Assembly (NCBI GenBank): GCA_016197205.1
Contig: JACPWG010000035.1
Coordinates: 1-64,000 of the forward strand
Direction: 5' to 3'
DNA: 64,000 nucleotides
DNA from: Planctomycetota bacterium
GTDB lineage: Bacteria; Planctomycetota; MHYJ01; WSZJ01; JACPWG01
How positions within the stretch are numbered: the first letter of the stretch is position 1; each line of letters begins with the position of its first letter. Positions 56,262-64,000 of this stretch are shown here, in pieces. The translations under genes were made by a program, and so were the position numbers. The notes beneath the pieces are model-generated. The model made no database searches. It was not told where the DNA came from and was given only the letters and a program-made list of their open reading frames with translations.

Positions 56262-57131
56262 CTACGAACGCGCCGGCAAAGCCCGTCGGAGGGCGCAGAG
56301 CAGCCGCTGCACGCGGGCGGCCCCCTGCGGGACGCCGTCGGCCTCGCGAAGAAGCTTCACCAGCGCGCTGCCGATGACGACGCCGTCCGCGATCCGCCCG
56401 ATCCGGGCCGCCTGCTCTGGCCCGGCCACGCCGAACCCGACGCAGAGCGGGAGCTCCGTGACGCGTCGGGCGCGCGCGACGAACGCCTCGAGGTCGGACG
56501 CGACCGACGCGCGAACGCCGGTCACGCCCGTCACCGACACCATGTACAGGAAGCCGCGCGATGCGCCGGCCAGCGCGCGCAGCCGGGCCGTCGGGCTCGT
56601 CGGCGCCGCGAGCTGCACGAGGTCCAGCCGCGCCGCGCGCACGCTCGGCAGCAGGTCGCGGCCCGCCTCCAGGCTGAGATCCGGAATGATCAGGCCCGCG
56701 ACGCCCGCGGAGCGGATGCGGGCCAGCGAGAGCTCAAACCCGCCCGCGAGCAACACGTTCACGTAGGTCATGAGCACGATCGGGACGGACGCGCGCGCCG
56801 CGGAGGCCTCCGCGATCCGTAGGGCCCCGTCCAGCGTCATGCCGTTTTCGAGCGCGTGATGCGACGCCTGCTGGATCGCCGGCCCGTCGGCGAGCGGATC
56901 GGAGAACGGAGACCCCAGCTCCAGGACGTCCGCGCCCGCGTCCACGGCCCGCGCAAGGAGGTCGCGCGTGGCCGCCGCGGAAGGGAACCCGGCCATGAAA
57001 TACGGGATGAGGGCCGGGCGCCGCTCGGCGAGCAGGCGGGAGAAGCAGGCGGAGAGCGGGGAGCCCGCGAACGGGGTGCGGGGAGCTGGAGAATTTCGCG
57101 CTGCCGAGGCGGGGCGTGGGAAGGACGCCAT
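56262..57131 (-). CDS. trpA: Tryptophan synthase alpha chain
   Basis: TrpA splits indole-3-glycerol phosphate to indole and glyceraldehyde-3-phosphate. The 289-residue product has IPYFMAGFP, DVLELGSPFSDPLADGP with the catalytic Glu and Asp, PIVLMTYVNVLLAGG, GLIIPDLSLE and YMVSVTGVTGVR plus CVGFGVAGPEQAA. The residue after ELG is Ser rather than the usual Val/Ile. About 25 N-terminal Pro/Ala residues precede the fold, so a later start is possible. It follows trpB by 28 bases. Confidence 0.93.
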   Translation of the reverse strand: MASFPRPASAARNSPAPRTPFAGSPLSACFSRLLAERRPALIPYFMAGFPSAAATRDLLARAVDAGADVLELGSPFSDPLADGPAIQQASHHALENGMTLDGALRIAEASAARASVPIVLMTYVNVLLAGGFELSLARIRSAGVAGLIIPDLSLEAGRDLLPSVRAARLDLVQLAAPTSPTARLRALAGASRGFLYMVSVTGVTGVRASVASDLEAFVARARRVTELPLCVGFGVAGPEQAARIGRIADGVVIGSALVKLLREADGVPQGAARVQRLLCALRRALPARS

Positions 57132-57159
57132 GCTGCATCCCGATTTCAAATTGCAAATT

Positions 57160-58362
57160 TCAAAGGTCAAATTTCAAATTCGGTTTGGAGGCTCGCCGTA
57201 CGGTCTCGACATCCTTGTCGCCGCGGCCGCTGAGGTTGATCACCAAGACCGCTCGGCGGCCAAGGCGGCGGGCGAGCTTGCGTCCGTAGGCGAGCGCGTG
57301 GGAGGACTCGAGCGCAGGGAGGATCCCCTCGAGGCGGCACAGCTCGTGGAAGGCCTCGAGCGCCTCCGCGTCGGTCACGGCGACGTACACGGCGCGGCCC
57401 GTGTCGCGGAGCCAGCTATGCTCCGGGCCCACGCCGGGGTAGTCGAGACCGGCCGAGATCGAGTGCGTCGGCTGGATCTGCCCCCGGGCGTCCTGCAGCA
57501 GGTAGCTGCGCGAGCCGTGGAGGACGCCTGGCCGCCCTTTCGACAGCGTGGCCGCGTGCCGGCCGGAGGCGAGACCGTCGCCGGCCGCTTCCACGCCGAT
57601 GAGGCGAACAGATGCGTCCCGCACGAAGTCGGTGAAAATGCCGAGCGAGTTGCTGCCGCCGCCTACGCAGGCAACGACGGCGTCCGGCAGCCGACCTTCG
57701 GCGCGCCGGACCTGGCGGCGCGCCTCGCGTCCGATCACGGATTGGAATTCGCGCACGAGGATCGGATACGGGTGCGGTCCAACCGTGGACCCGATGATGT
57801 AGTGCGTGTCGCGGACGTTCGTCACCCAGTCGCGGATCGCTTCGTTCGTCGCGTCCTTCAGCGTCTTCGTGCCGGAAGATACGGGGCGCACGCGCGCGCC
57901 CAGCAGCTCCATGCGGTACACGTTCGGCCGCTGGCGAGCCATGTCCTCCTCGCCCATGTAGACCTCGCAGTCGAGGCCGAGCAGGGCGGAAACCGTCGCG
58001 GTGGCGACGCCGTGCTGGCCCGCTCCCGTCTCGGCGATGATGCGGCTCTTCCGGAGGCGGCGAGCGAGCAGGCCCTGCCCCAGGCAATTGTTGATCTTGT
58101 GCGCGCCCGTGTGGTTCAGGTCCTCGCGCTTCAGGTAGACGCGCGCGCCCTTCCACGCGGCCGTCAGCCGGTCCGCCCGGTAGAGGGGCGTCGGTCGCCC
58201 CGAGTAGTCCGCTTGGAGCGCGGAGAGCTCCCGGACGAACGCCGGCTCGCGGCGATACCGCCTCCACGCGCGCTCCAATTCGGCCAGCGCGGGCATCAGG
58301 GTTTCGGGGACGAACTGGCCCCCGAACTCGCCGAAATACCCCCGGCGATCCGGTTGTCCCAC
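57160..58362 (-). CDS. trpB: Tryptophan synthase beta chain
   Basis: TrpB condenses indole with serine using PLP. The 400-residue product shows [19 protein letters not shown], the PLP lysine in [40 protein letters not shown], the glycine loop [12 protein letters not shown], and [17 protein letters not shown] and [10 protein letters not shown]. The GTG at 58362 has GGAGGAA eight bases upstream. It overlaps the 3' end of trpF by 67 bases in another frame. It is the main TrpB type. Confidence 0.95.
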   Translation of the reverse strand: MGQPDRRGYFGEFGGQFVPETLMPALAELERAWRRYRREPAFVRELSALQADYSGRPTPLYRADRLTAAWKGARVYLKREDLNHTGAHKINNCLGQGLLARRLRKSRIIAETGAGQHGVATATVSALLGLDCEVYMGEEDMARQRPNVYRMELLGARVRPVSSGTKTLKDATNEAIRDWVTNVRDTHYIIGSTVGPHPYPILVREFQSVIGREARRQVRRAEGRLPDAVVACVGGGSNSLGIFTDFVRDASVRLIGVEAAGDGLASGRHAATLSKGRPGVLHGSRSYLLQDARGQIQPTHSISAGLDYPGVGPEHSWLRDTGRAVYVAVTDAEALEAFHELCRLEGILPALESSHALAYGRKLARRLGRRAVLVINLSGRGDKDVETVRRASKPNLKFDL

Positions 58363-58976
58363 GCTCGCACTTCCTCCACGAAGGCGCGCACCCGCGCCGC
58401 GTCCTTCCGTCCCGGCCGCGACTCGACGCCGCTCGAAACGTCCACGCCGAAAGGCCGCACTCGCTCCAGCGCCTCGGCGATGTTGCCCGGCGTCAGGCCG
58501 CCCGCGAGGAGGATCCGTCCGCGGCCGGCCGCACGCGCGGCGATGTCCCAGTTGAAGGTCCGCCCGGTGCCGCCGGCGCTTCCCTCGACGTGCGCATCGA
58601 GCAGTACTTCGTAGCCGCCCGCCCGGAACCGGTCGGCCTCCGGCAGCACCGAGTCGTCCCGCACGCGAAAGGCCTTCCAGCAGTCCACGCCCGCGTGCTC
58701 CATGAAGTCGATTCCCTCGGAGCCGTGAAGCTGCGCGATGTCGAGCCCGACCACCTGCGAAGTCACGGCGACGACGTCCGGCGGCGCGTCCACGAACACG
58801 CCGACGGCGACCAGGTCGCGCGCGCATGCGTCGAGAATCTCGCTCGCGAGCCGGGCTTCGATCTTGCGCGGGCTCTCGGGCCAGAACACGAAGCCGAGGG
58901 CGTCCGCGCCCGCGTCGCAGGCCGCGCGCGCGTCTTCGAGGCAGGTGATGCCGCAGATTTTTATGAAGGTCGCCAT
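58296..58976 (-). CDS. trpF: Phosphoribosylanthranilate isomerase
   Basis: TrpF performs the Amadori rearrangement of phosphoribosylanthranilate. The 226-residue product starts [16 protein letters not shown] and has [65 protein letters not shown] and [14 protein letters not shown]. The conserved Cys7 and Asp126-like residues are present. The last 18 residues ([15 protein letters not shown] end) are encoded in the overlap with trpB and are not part of the family. It starts at 58976; the upstream frame is not conserved. Confidence 0.94.
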   Translation of the reverse strand: MATFIKICGITCLEDARAACDAGADALGFVFWPESPRKIEARLASEILDACARDLVAVGVFVDAPPDVVAVTSQVVGLDIAQLHGSEGIDFMEHAGVDCWKAFRVRDDSVLPEADRFRAGGYEVLLDAHVEGSAGGTGRTFNWDIAARAAGRGRILLAGGLTPGNIAEALERVRPFGVDVSSGVESRPGRKDAARVRAFVEEVRAWDNRIAGGISASSGASSSPKP

Positions 58977-59108
58977 GCGCTGAGATCCGTTTCGAGACTG
59001 GGCAGGCCGTGTTGGATGGACGGGGGGATTCACCACAGAGACGCGGAGACGCTGAGGGTTTTCGAATGAGGGAGAGCCAGGAACCGATTCACGTGACTTC
59101 GGGACGAT

Positions 59109-59879
59109 TCAGCCCAAGAGCTGGCGGATTTTTCTACCGGGATCGTCGGAGGTCACGATGGCCTCGCCGACCAGCACCGCATGCGCGCCGAGCTGTCCGT
59201 AGCGCAGGACGTCGGCCCGCGTGGAGACGCCGCTCTCCGCGACGAGCAGGACGCCGGCGGGCACGCGCGGGGCCAGCCGCGCGGTCAGGTCGCGGTCCAC
59301 CTGGAAGGTCACGAGGTCGCGGTGATTCACGCCGACGGCGCCGGCCTCCACGCCGAGGGCGAGGTCCAGCTCTCGCTCGTCGTGCACCTCCACGAGCGGG
59401 AAGAGCCCCAGGGCGCGCGCCTCGCCCGCCATGCGTCGGAGGCCTTCCGGTCCGAGCGCCCGCACGATGAGAAGCGCCGCGTCCGCGCCGTGCGCGCGCG
59501 CCTCCGCGAGCTGGTAGGGCTCCAGGAGAAAGTCCTTGCGCAGGAGCGGCACTTCGGTTTCGGTTCGGGCCTCCGCCAGGTCCTGCAGGCTGCCTTTGAA
59601 GAACTCCGGCTCCGTGAGCACGGAGATCGCGTGCGCGCCGGCCTCTTCGTAGACCCGGGCGAAATGGCCCGCGCGAAGCCCGAGGTTCAGGCTCCCCTTC
59701 GACGGGGAGGCGCGCTTGATCTCCGCGAGGAGCGCCACGGGCGCCCCCGCGCGCAGGGCCGAGAGGAAGTCGCGGGCGGGCGGTGCGCCGGCGGCTCGTG
59801 CCCGGAGTTCCGCTTCCGGGAGCTTCGCGCGCGCCGCGTCGAGGCGCTTGCGGGTCGACGCGAGCAGGGCGTCAAGCAT
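59109..59879 (-). CDS. trpC: Indole-3-glycerol phosphate synthase
   Basis: TrpC closes the indole ring. The 256-residue barrel has VALLAEIKRASPSKGSL with the catalytic Lys, ISVLTEPEFFKGSL, PLLRKDFLLEPYQL, ALLIVRALG, PLVEVHDERELDLAL, GVNHRDLVTFQVD and VAESGVSTRADV with HAVLVGEAIV. His replaces Asn in the usual NNRNL motif, a tolerated change. The start overlaps trpD by eight bases. A gap of 132 bases to trpF contains only a degenerate ACAGAGACGCGGAG word. Confidence 0.94.
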   Translation of the reverse strand: MLDALLASTRKRLDAARAKLPEAELRARAAGAPPARDFLSALRAGAPVALLAEIKRASPSKGSLNLGLRAGHFARVYEEAGAHAISVLTEPEFFKGSLQDLAEARTETEVPLLRKDFLLEPYQLAEARAHGADAALLIVRALGPEGLRRMAGEARALGLFPLVEVHDERELDLALGVEAGAVGVNHRDLVTFQVDRDLTARLAPRVPAGVLLVAESGVSTRADVLRYGQLGAHAVLVGEAIVTSDDPGRKIRQLLG

Positions 59880-60885
59880 GCGAAACCTCGCGCAGACGGT
59901 TCAGCGCGGCAAGCGCTTTGCCCGAATCGAGCGACTCGAAGGCTAGCGTGAGCGCGGCGCGCGGGTCGGCGGCGCGCCCGCACACCCAGAGGGCGAGCGC
60001 CGCGGACAAGGCGACCGTGTCGCGTCTCGGGCCTTTTTCGCCGCCCAGGATTCGCAGCAGAATTTCGGCATTCTCAACGGCGTCGCCGCCCCGCAGCGCT
60101 TCCAGCCCGACCGCCGGCAGGCCGAGTTCCGCGGGATCGATCGTCATGGCGACGCGCTCCCCGGCGCGCACGTCGATCGCATGCGTCACGCCGACGGTCG
60201 TCGCCTCATCGAGTCCGCTCGCGCCGTGGACGACGAGCGCCCGTCGCACGCCCACGCGGGCAAGGATGCGCGCCGCGCGGTCCAGCAGGCCGCGGTCGAA
60301 GACTCCCATGACCTGGTAGGCCGGTCGTGCCGGATTGCACAAGGGGCCGAGGAAGTTGAAGACGCTTCGGAACCCCAGCTCCCGGCGCGGCGCCGAGGCA
60401 TGTCGGAGCGCGGGGTGATAGGCCGGCGCGTACAGGAAGGCCATCCCGGCCTCGCGCAGGCAACGCGCCGCCTGCTCCGGGGAGCACTCGACCCGGACGC
60501 CGAGGGCCTCGAGTACGTCCGCGCTGCCGCACCGGCTCGACACCGACCGGTTGCCGTGCTTGGCCACGCGCGCGCCCGCGCCCGCCGCCACGAAGGCCGC
60601 GGCCGTCGAGATGTTGAAGGTCGAGGCGCCGTCGCCGCCGGTCCCGCAGGTGTCGACGAGGTCGTCGCCGAGGTCCGCAGGCAGGCGGACGGCCGCCTCG
60701 CGCATCGCCTGCACGAAGCCGGCCACCTCCTCGGTGGTCTCCCCTTTTCGGCGCAGGCCCATGAGGAGCGCGCCGATTTGCGCCGGTGAGGCCGCGCCCT
60801 GGAGCACTTCGCGCAGGCAGGCGGAGGCCTGGTCCTCGGAGAGGTCACGTCCCTCCGAGAGGAGGAGGAGCGCGTCGCGGATCAT
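59872..60885 (-). CDS. trpD: Anthranilate phosphoribosyltransferase
   Basis: TrpD couples anthranilate with PRPP. The 337-residue product shows [79 protein letters not shown]-like [14 protein letters not shown] and VHGASGLDE, all family signatures. The ATG overlaps the trpG stop (ATGA), so translation is coupled. Confidence 0.95.
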   Translation of the reverse strand: MIRDALLLLSEGRDLSEDQASACLREVLQGAASPAQIGALLMGLRRKGETTEEVAGFVQAMREAAVRLPADLGDDLVDTCGTGGDGASTFNISTAAAFVAAGAGARVAKHGNRSVSSRCGSADVLEALGVRVECSPEQAARCLREAGMAFLYAPAYHPALRHASAPRRELGFRSVFNFLGPLCNPARPAYQVMGVFDRGLLDRAARILARVGVRRALVVHGASGLDEATTVGVTHAIDVRAGERVAMTIDPAELGLPAVGLEALRGGDAVENAEILLRILGGEKGPRRDTVALSAALALWVCGRAADPRAALTLAFESLDSGKALAALNRLREVSHA

Positions 60886-61448
60886 CGGAGGTCGAGGAAA
60901 TTCTGGAGGACGGTCTTGCCGACGGTCGTGAGCACCGACTCGGGATGGAACTGGACGCCCTCGACCGGCGAGCCTTTGAGCCGGATCCCCATGATCTCCC
61001 CTTCCGACGTGTGCGACGTGACCACGAGTTTCGCGGGCAGGGACTCCTCACGGACGATGAGCGAGTGGTAGCGGGTCGCAGCGAAAGGGTTCGGCAGGCC
61101 GCGGTAAATCCCCTTCCCGTCGTGGTAGACGAGGGAGACCTTGCCGTGCATCATGCGGTCGGCGCGGTTCACTTCCCCGCCGAAGCAATACGCGAGGCAT
61201 TGATGACCGAGGCAGACGCCGAGGACGGGGATCTTGTCCGCGAAATGCTGGATGAGGTCGTTCGACACGCCGGCGTCCGCGGGCCCGCCGGGCCCGGGGG
61301 AGATCACGAGGTGGGTCGGGCGGAGGGCGATCGCCTCGGCGAGCGGCAGCTTGTCGTTGCGGAAGACCTGGAGCGGCCGGCCCATCTCGCCGAAAACCTG
61401 CACCAGGTTGTAGGTGAAGCTGTCGTAGTTGTCGATGATGAGGATCAT
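60882..61448 (-). CDS. trpG: Anthranilate synthase glutamine amidotransferase component
   Basis: TrpG supplies ammonia to TrpE. The 188-residue product has [28 protein letters not shown], the nucleophile cysteine in [15 protein letters not shown], and HPESVLT with the catalytic His-Glu pair. It overlaps trpE by one base (TGATG). It may also serve PabB elsewhere in the genome, as is common. Confidence 0.95.
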   Translation of the reverse strand: MILIIDNYDSFTYNLVQVFGEMGRPLQVFRNDKLPLAEAIALRPTHLVISPGPGGPADAGVSNDLIQHFADKIPVLGVCLGHQCLAYCFGGEVNRADRMMHGKVSLVYHDGKGIYRGLPNPFAATRYHSLIVREESLPAKLVVTSHTSEGEIMGIRLKGSPVEGVQFHPESVLTTVGKTVLQNFLDLR

Positions 61449-62914
61449 CAGAAGCCCTCGGAGGCGAGCAGCACGGCGCTCTTGAGCGCCTCCATTTTGT
61501 TCAGCGTCTCCTGCCACTCCTTCTCCGGGACGGAGTCCGCCACGATGCCGGCGCCCGCTTGGAGGTAGGCCGTGTCCCCCTTGATGACGATCGTCCGGAT
61601 CGTGATGCAGAAATCCGCCTCGCCGTTCAGCCCGAAGTACCCGACCGAACCCGCGTAGGGTCCGCGCTCCGTGGGCTCCAGCTCTTCGATGAGCTGCATG
61701 GCGCGGACCTTCGGAGCGCCCGTGACCGTGCCGGCGGGGAAGCTCATGCGCACGAGGTCGAAGGCGTCCCGGCCCGCGGTGAGGCGCCCGACGACCTGCG
61801 ACACGATGTGCATGACGTGGGAGTACTTCTCGATGGAGAAGAGCTCCGTCACCTTGACCGTGCCGAAATCGCAGACGCGGCCGAGATCGTTGCGCGCGAG
61901 GTCGACGAGCATGACGTGCTCGGCCTTTTCTTTTTCGTCCGCGAGCAGCTCGGCGGCGAGGACGCGGTCCTCCTCCTCGGTGGGGCCGCGGGGGCGGGTG
62001 CCGGCGATGGGCCGGATCGTGGCCACGCGGTTCTCGAGCTTGACCAGCATCTCGGGGGAGGACCCCACGAGGTGCAGATGCCCGAAATCGAGGTAGAACA
62101 TGTACGGAGAGGGGTTGAGGGAGCGAAGCGCGCGGTAGAGCTGGAACGGAGGCACCTCGACCTTGCACGTGGCGCGCTGGGAGAGGACGATCTGGTACGC
62201 ATCCCCGGAGCGGATGTACTCTTTCGCCTTGCCGACCGCGTCGCAGAAGCCGTCCTTGGCGGGGGTCGATGTGAATTCGAGCTTGGAGGCGTCGGAGCGG
62301 AAGGCGATCATGGGGTCGAGGGGGGCGGTGCGGAGGATGTGGATGAGGCGCTCGAGCCGGTCGTGGGCCTCGCTCTCGGAGAGGCCGGCGCCGCCGGCGA
62401 GCGCCACGAGGAGGATCTTCCGCTTGATGTGGTCGAAGACCACCAGCGTATCGACGAGGTAGAACATGCAGAGCGGAATGCCCAGGCCCTCTTTGATGCG
62501 GTCGGGGATCGGTTCGAGGCGGCGCGCGTAGTCGTAGCTGACGTAGCCGACCGCCCCCCCGAGCAGCCGGGGGACCGACGCGTTGCGCTGGATCTCATAT
62601 GTGCCCAGCGTCCGCTTGAGGTGCTCGAGCGGGTCGCCGCCTTTGAGCGGGATCTCCTCGAGTTTCCCCGTGTGGTCCCAGACGTGGATCGTGTCGTCGT
62701 TCACCTGGAAGAGCTTGAGGAAGCTCCCGCCGATGAACGAGTAGCGGCCGAGGTTCTCCCCCTGCTCCACGCTTTCCAGCAGGAAGCGCGCGCCGTGGGC
62801 CCGCAGCTTCAGGAAGGCGGAGACCGGCGTCTCGAGATCGGCCGGCACCTCCTTGATGATGGCGGTGAGCTTCTGCGGGCCGATCGGGACCTGGCGCGTG
62901 GCTTCGCGGGTCAT
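61448..62914 (-). CDS. trpE: Anthranilate synthase component I
   Basis: TrpE turns chorismate into anthranilate. The 488-residue product has the N-terminal feedback motif LLES (in [13 protein letters not shown]), so tryptophan inhibition is likely, and the chorismate core: [50 protein letters not shown] and [15 protein letters not shown] with [17 protein letters not shown]. It is the first gene of the cluster, with a leader of about 90 bases. I see no leader peptide rich in Trp codons. Confidence 0.95.
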   Translation of the reverse strand: MTREATRQVPIGPQKLTAIIKEVPADLETPVSAFLKLRAHGARFLLESVEQGENLGRYSFIGGSFLKLFQVNDDTIHVWDHTGKLEEIPLKGGDPLEHLKRTLGTYEIQRNASVPRLLGGAVGYVSYDYARRLEPIPDRIKEGLGIPLCMFYLVDTLVVFDHIKRKILLVALAGGAGLSESEAHDRLERLIHILRTAPLDPMIAFRSDASKLEFTSTPAKDGFCDAVGKAKEYIRSGDAYQIVLSQRATCKVEVPPFQLYRALRSLNPSPYMFYLDFGHLHLVGSSPEMLVKLENRVATIRPIAGTRPRGPTEEEDRVLAAELLADEKEKAEHVMLVDLARNDLGRVCDFGTVKVTELFSIEKYSHVMHIVSQVVGRLTAGRDAFDLVRMSFPAGTVTGAPKVRAMQLIEELEPTERGPYAGSVGYFGLNGEADFCITIRTIVIKGDTAYLQAGAGIVADSVPEKEWQETLNKMEALKSAVLLASEGF

Positions 62915-63011
62915 GCTTGGGCCTCAGGCCGTGACGGTGTGGCGCGGGCCGCCCGAAAATAAAAGTGGACGGCGGCCGATGTGGGCTCGGCGTCCTCGGA
63001 GGGAAGGCGGC

Positions 63012-63039
63012 ATTATACGCGGGGAGGGGAGGGATTCAA
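63012..63039 (-). promoter_or_regulatory. Promoter of the trp-aro cluster
   Basis: On the minus strand, TTGAAT (63039-63034) and perfect TATAAT (63017-63012) are separated by 16 bases, about 100 bases before trpE. The leader has small GC hairpins but no obvious attenuator or T-box. Confidence 0.65.
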
Positions 63040-63095
63040 CCAATTTCCCGGGTCGGGGAGAGGCCTGGTGGGCCTTCCCACTCGATCCTGGGTGT

Positions 63096-63318
63096 GCACG
63101 ACATGGGGACGATGGAAGCGGAACGGGTCCGCGACGGAACCACGGAACCGCAACCGTGAGGGAGCGGTCTCCGCGCGTTCTTCCAGAGCCGCGGATTCGA
63201 CCTCGCGGCCCGGTGGGTTCGCGGGGCGCTCCCCTGCGGGACGGCGGCCTCGAACCGGAGGGCATGGCGGAACGCCCCCAGACCGCTCCCTCACGGTCGC
63301 GGTTCGGTTTCAACGCGG
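63096..63318. mobile_element. MITE-like element family C, copy 2
   Basis: The copy is 223 bases, the same length as copy 1 at 21095. Its terminal repeats CGCAACCGTGAGGGAGCGGT and the inverse ACCGCTCCCTCACGGTCGCG are better preserved than in copy 1. Confidence 0.87.
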
Positions 63319-63374
63319 GACGCGCGTGCGACGGGAACGGAGGACCTACCGAAACGACATGGAAGGCCCACTCG

Positions 63375-63501
63375 TGGCCCGTTGACGAAGTCCAGACACG
63401 ATGCCTGGGGGCGCGGGCCTCCGGCCCGCGCGAACGGCCGCATGGGTTACGACCCGCCGTGACAGAGTTGACGACCGTGTCCGAAGTTGGTCAACGGGCC
63501 A
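63375..63501. mobile_element. MITE-like element family B, copy 2
   Basis: The copy is 127 bases with ends TGGCCCGTTGACGAAG and TGGCCCGTTGACCAAC (read inward). The right end abuts the TAG stop of miaA, as copy 1 abuts the TGA stop of the PduT-like gene. Both left flanks read CTCG. Confidence 0.88.
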
Positions 63502-64000
63502 CTAGGAATTCGGGGCGGCGAGGACCGCCTCGATGCGTGCAGCCACGGAAGCTGCGGTGTCCCCGGAGGAGAGGTCGAGCCAGTGGACGTCGGGGAAGGA
63601 GCGAAACCACGTCATCTGGCGCCGGGCGAAGCGACGAGTACGCTGGGCGACGAGCGCGACCGTCTCGGGCAGCGGTCTCACGCCGTGCAGGTGCTCGACG
63701 ACTTCGCGGTAGCCGAGCGCCTGGGCGGCCTCGCGGCCCAGGCCGCGAGGGTCGGCAAGCAGGCCGCGGACCTCCTCGACGAGCCCCTGGGTGAACATGC
63801 GTTCCACGCGCTCGTGGATGCGGCGGTCGAGGGAGTCGGGCGTCCAGCGGAGGCCGACCAGGAGCACGCTCCCAGCGCGTGGAGCGGCGGGCTGGACCTG
63901 GAAACTGGAGAGCGCGCGGCCGGTGGCGCGCCAGACTTCCAGCGCGCGGACGATCCGCTTGGCGTCGTTCGGGTGGAGTCGGGCGGCGGTGGCGGGATCG
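63502..64000 (-). CDS. miaA: tRNA dimethylallyltransferase (partial, C-terminal part)
   Basis: The gene runs off the right end of the window. The visible part reads DPATAARLHPNDAKRIVRALEVW, then SFQVQPAAP, VLLVGLRWTPDSLDRRIHERVERMFTQGLVEEV, ALGYREVVEHL and TRRFARRQMTWFR, matching the C-terminal half of MiaA. MiaA adds a dimethylallyl group to A37 of tRNAs reading codons that start with U. The N-terminal P-loop lies outside the window. Confidence 0.9.
   Translation of the reverse strand, partial: DPATAARLHPNDAKRIVRALEVWRATGRALSSFQVQPAAPRAGSVLLVGLRWTPDSLDRRIHERVERMFTQGLVEEVRGLLADPRGLGREAAQALGYREVVEHLHGVRPLPETVALVAQRTRRFARRQMTWFRSFPDVHWLDLSSGDTAASVAARIEAVLAAPNS

Larger units (their letters stand above)
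62915..63501. other. Gap of about 590 bases holding the trp promoter and repeats B and C
   Basis: This region lies upstream of trpE and downstream of miaA, on the same strand as both. It contains the trp promoter, repeat C copy 2 and repeat B copy 2 in a row. No gene was seen. Confidence 0.6.

Noticed and set aside
62915..63010. Trp attenuator or T-box in the trpE leader
   Set aside because: No leader peptide with Trp codons, no T-box motif and no T-run after the small GC hairpins.

Overview
The window is 64 kb of very GC-rich bacterial chromosome, roughly 70% G+C by eye, with mostly compact coding and short intergenic gaps full of dispersed palindromic repeats. The mix of genes suggests an uncultured planctomycete-like lineage. 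It includes FHA proteins, Hanks-type kinases tied to an ECF sigma factor, a sulfatase-modifying-factor-like TPR protein, a DUF4058 protein, a HEAT-VWA protein and a bacterial microcompartment (BMC) locus. This placement is inference from gene content; no rRNA gene is present to test it.

Layout, left to right. 0-7.3 kb: the end of a hybrid sensor kinase, a DUF4058 gene, a Trm112-like zinc ribbon, yidC-mnmE (overlapping) and rsmD with a short secretin-N-like gene. 7.8-11.9 kb (minus): a two-component system made of a membrane PAS kinase and an NtrC-like regulator, whose genes are separated by a dispersed repeat. 12-21 kb: a small membrane protein, divergent dus and maf, an FHA-CAP fusion, a HEAT-VWA protein with a strong terminator, and a zinc-ribbon membrane protein. 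21.4-29.7 kb (minus): ECF sigma factor, Ser/Thr kinase and zinc-finger anti-sigma-like protein, plus a TPR-FGE-like protein and a small membrane protein. 29.7-31 kb: a serine hydroxymethyltransferase homologue that has lost its PLP lysine. 31.1-37.9 kb (minus): the BMC locus. 38-49.5 kb: a glycosyltransferase, a second FHA protein, tRNA-Met, a secreted TPR-like protein, a membrane protein and a kinase-TPR giant. 49.7-51.9 kb: a decayed Mrr-like nuclease beside a DUF3037/HipA-like pair. 52.3-62.9 kb (minus): a continuous trpEGDCFBA-aroH-aroF-tyrA-aroA cluster. The window ends inside miaA.

The BMC locus is the most distinctive system. It encodes two closely similar hexameric shell proteins (one with a SAP/Rho-N-like tail), two trimeric shell proteins (one PduT-like with its pore cysteine), an acylating aldehyde dehydrogenase with a C-terminal amphipathic tail, a PduS-like Fe-S flavoprotein, an EutQ-N-like protein and an unrelated exported protein. 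It has no signature enzyme, no phosphotransacylase, no alcohol dehydrogenase and no pentameric vertex protein. The rest of the pathway must be elsewhere, or the compartment is unusual. The PduS/PduT pair suggests electrons are exchanged through the shell.

Four families of short non-coding repeats occur in pairs of identical length within this single window: A, 145 nt; B, 127 nt; C, 223 nt; D, 133 nt. Families A, B and C have terminal inverted repeats. One B copy lies inside the BMC operon and one D copy lies between the kinase and regulator genes. They look like non-autonomous mobile elements moved by a transposase encoded elsewhere.
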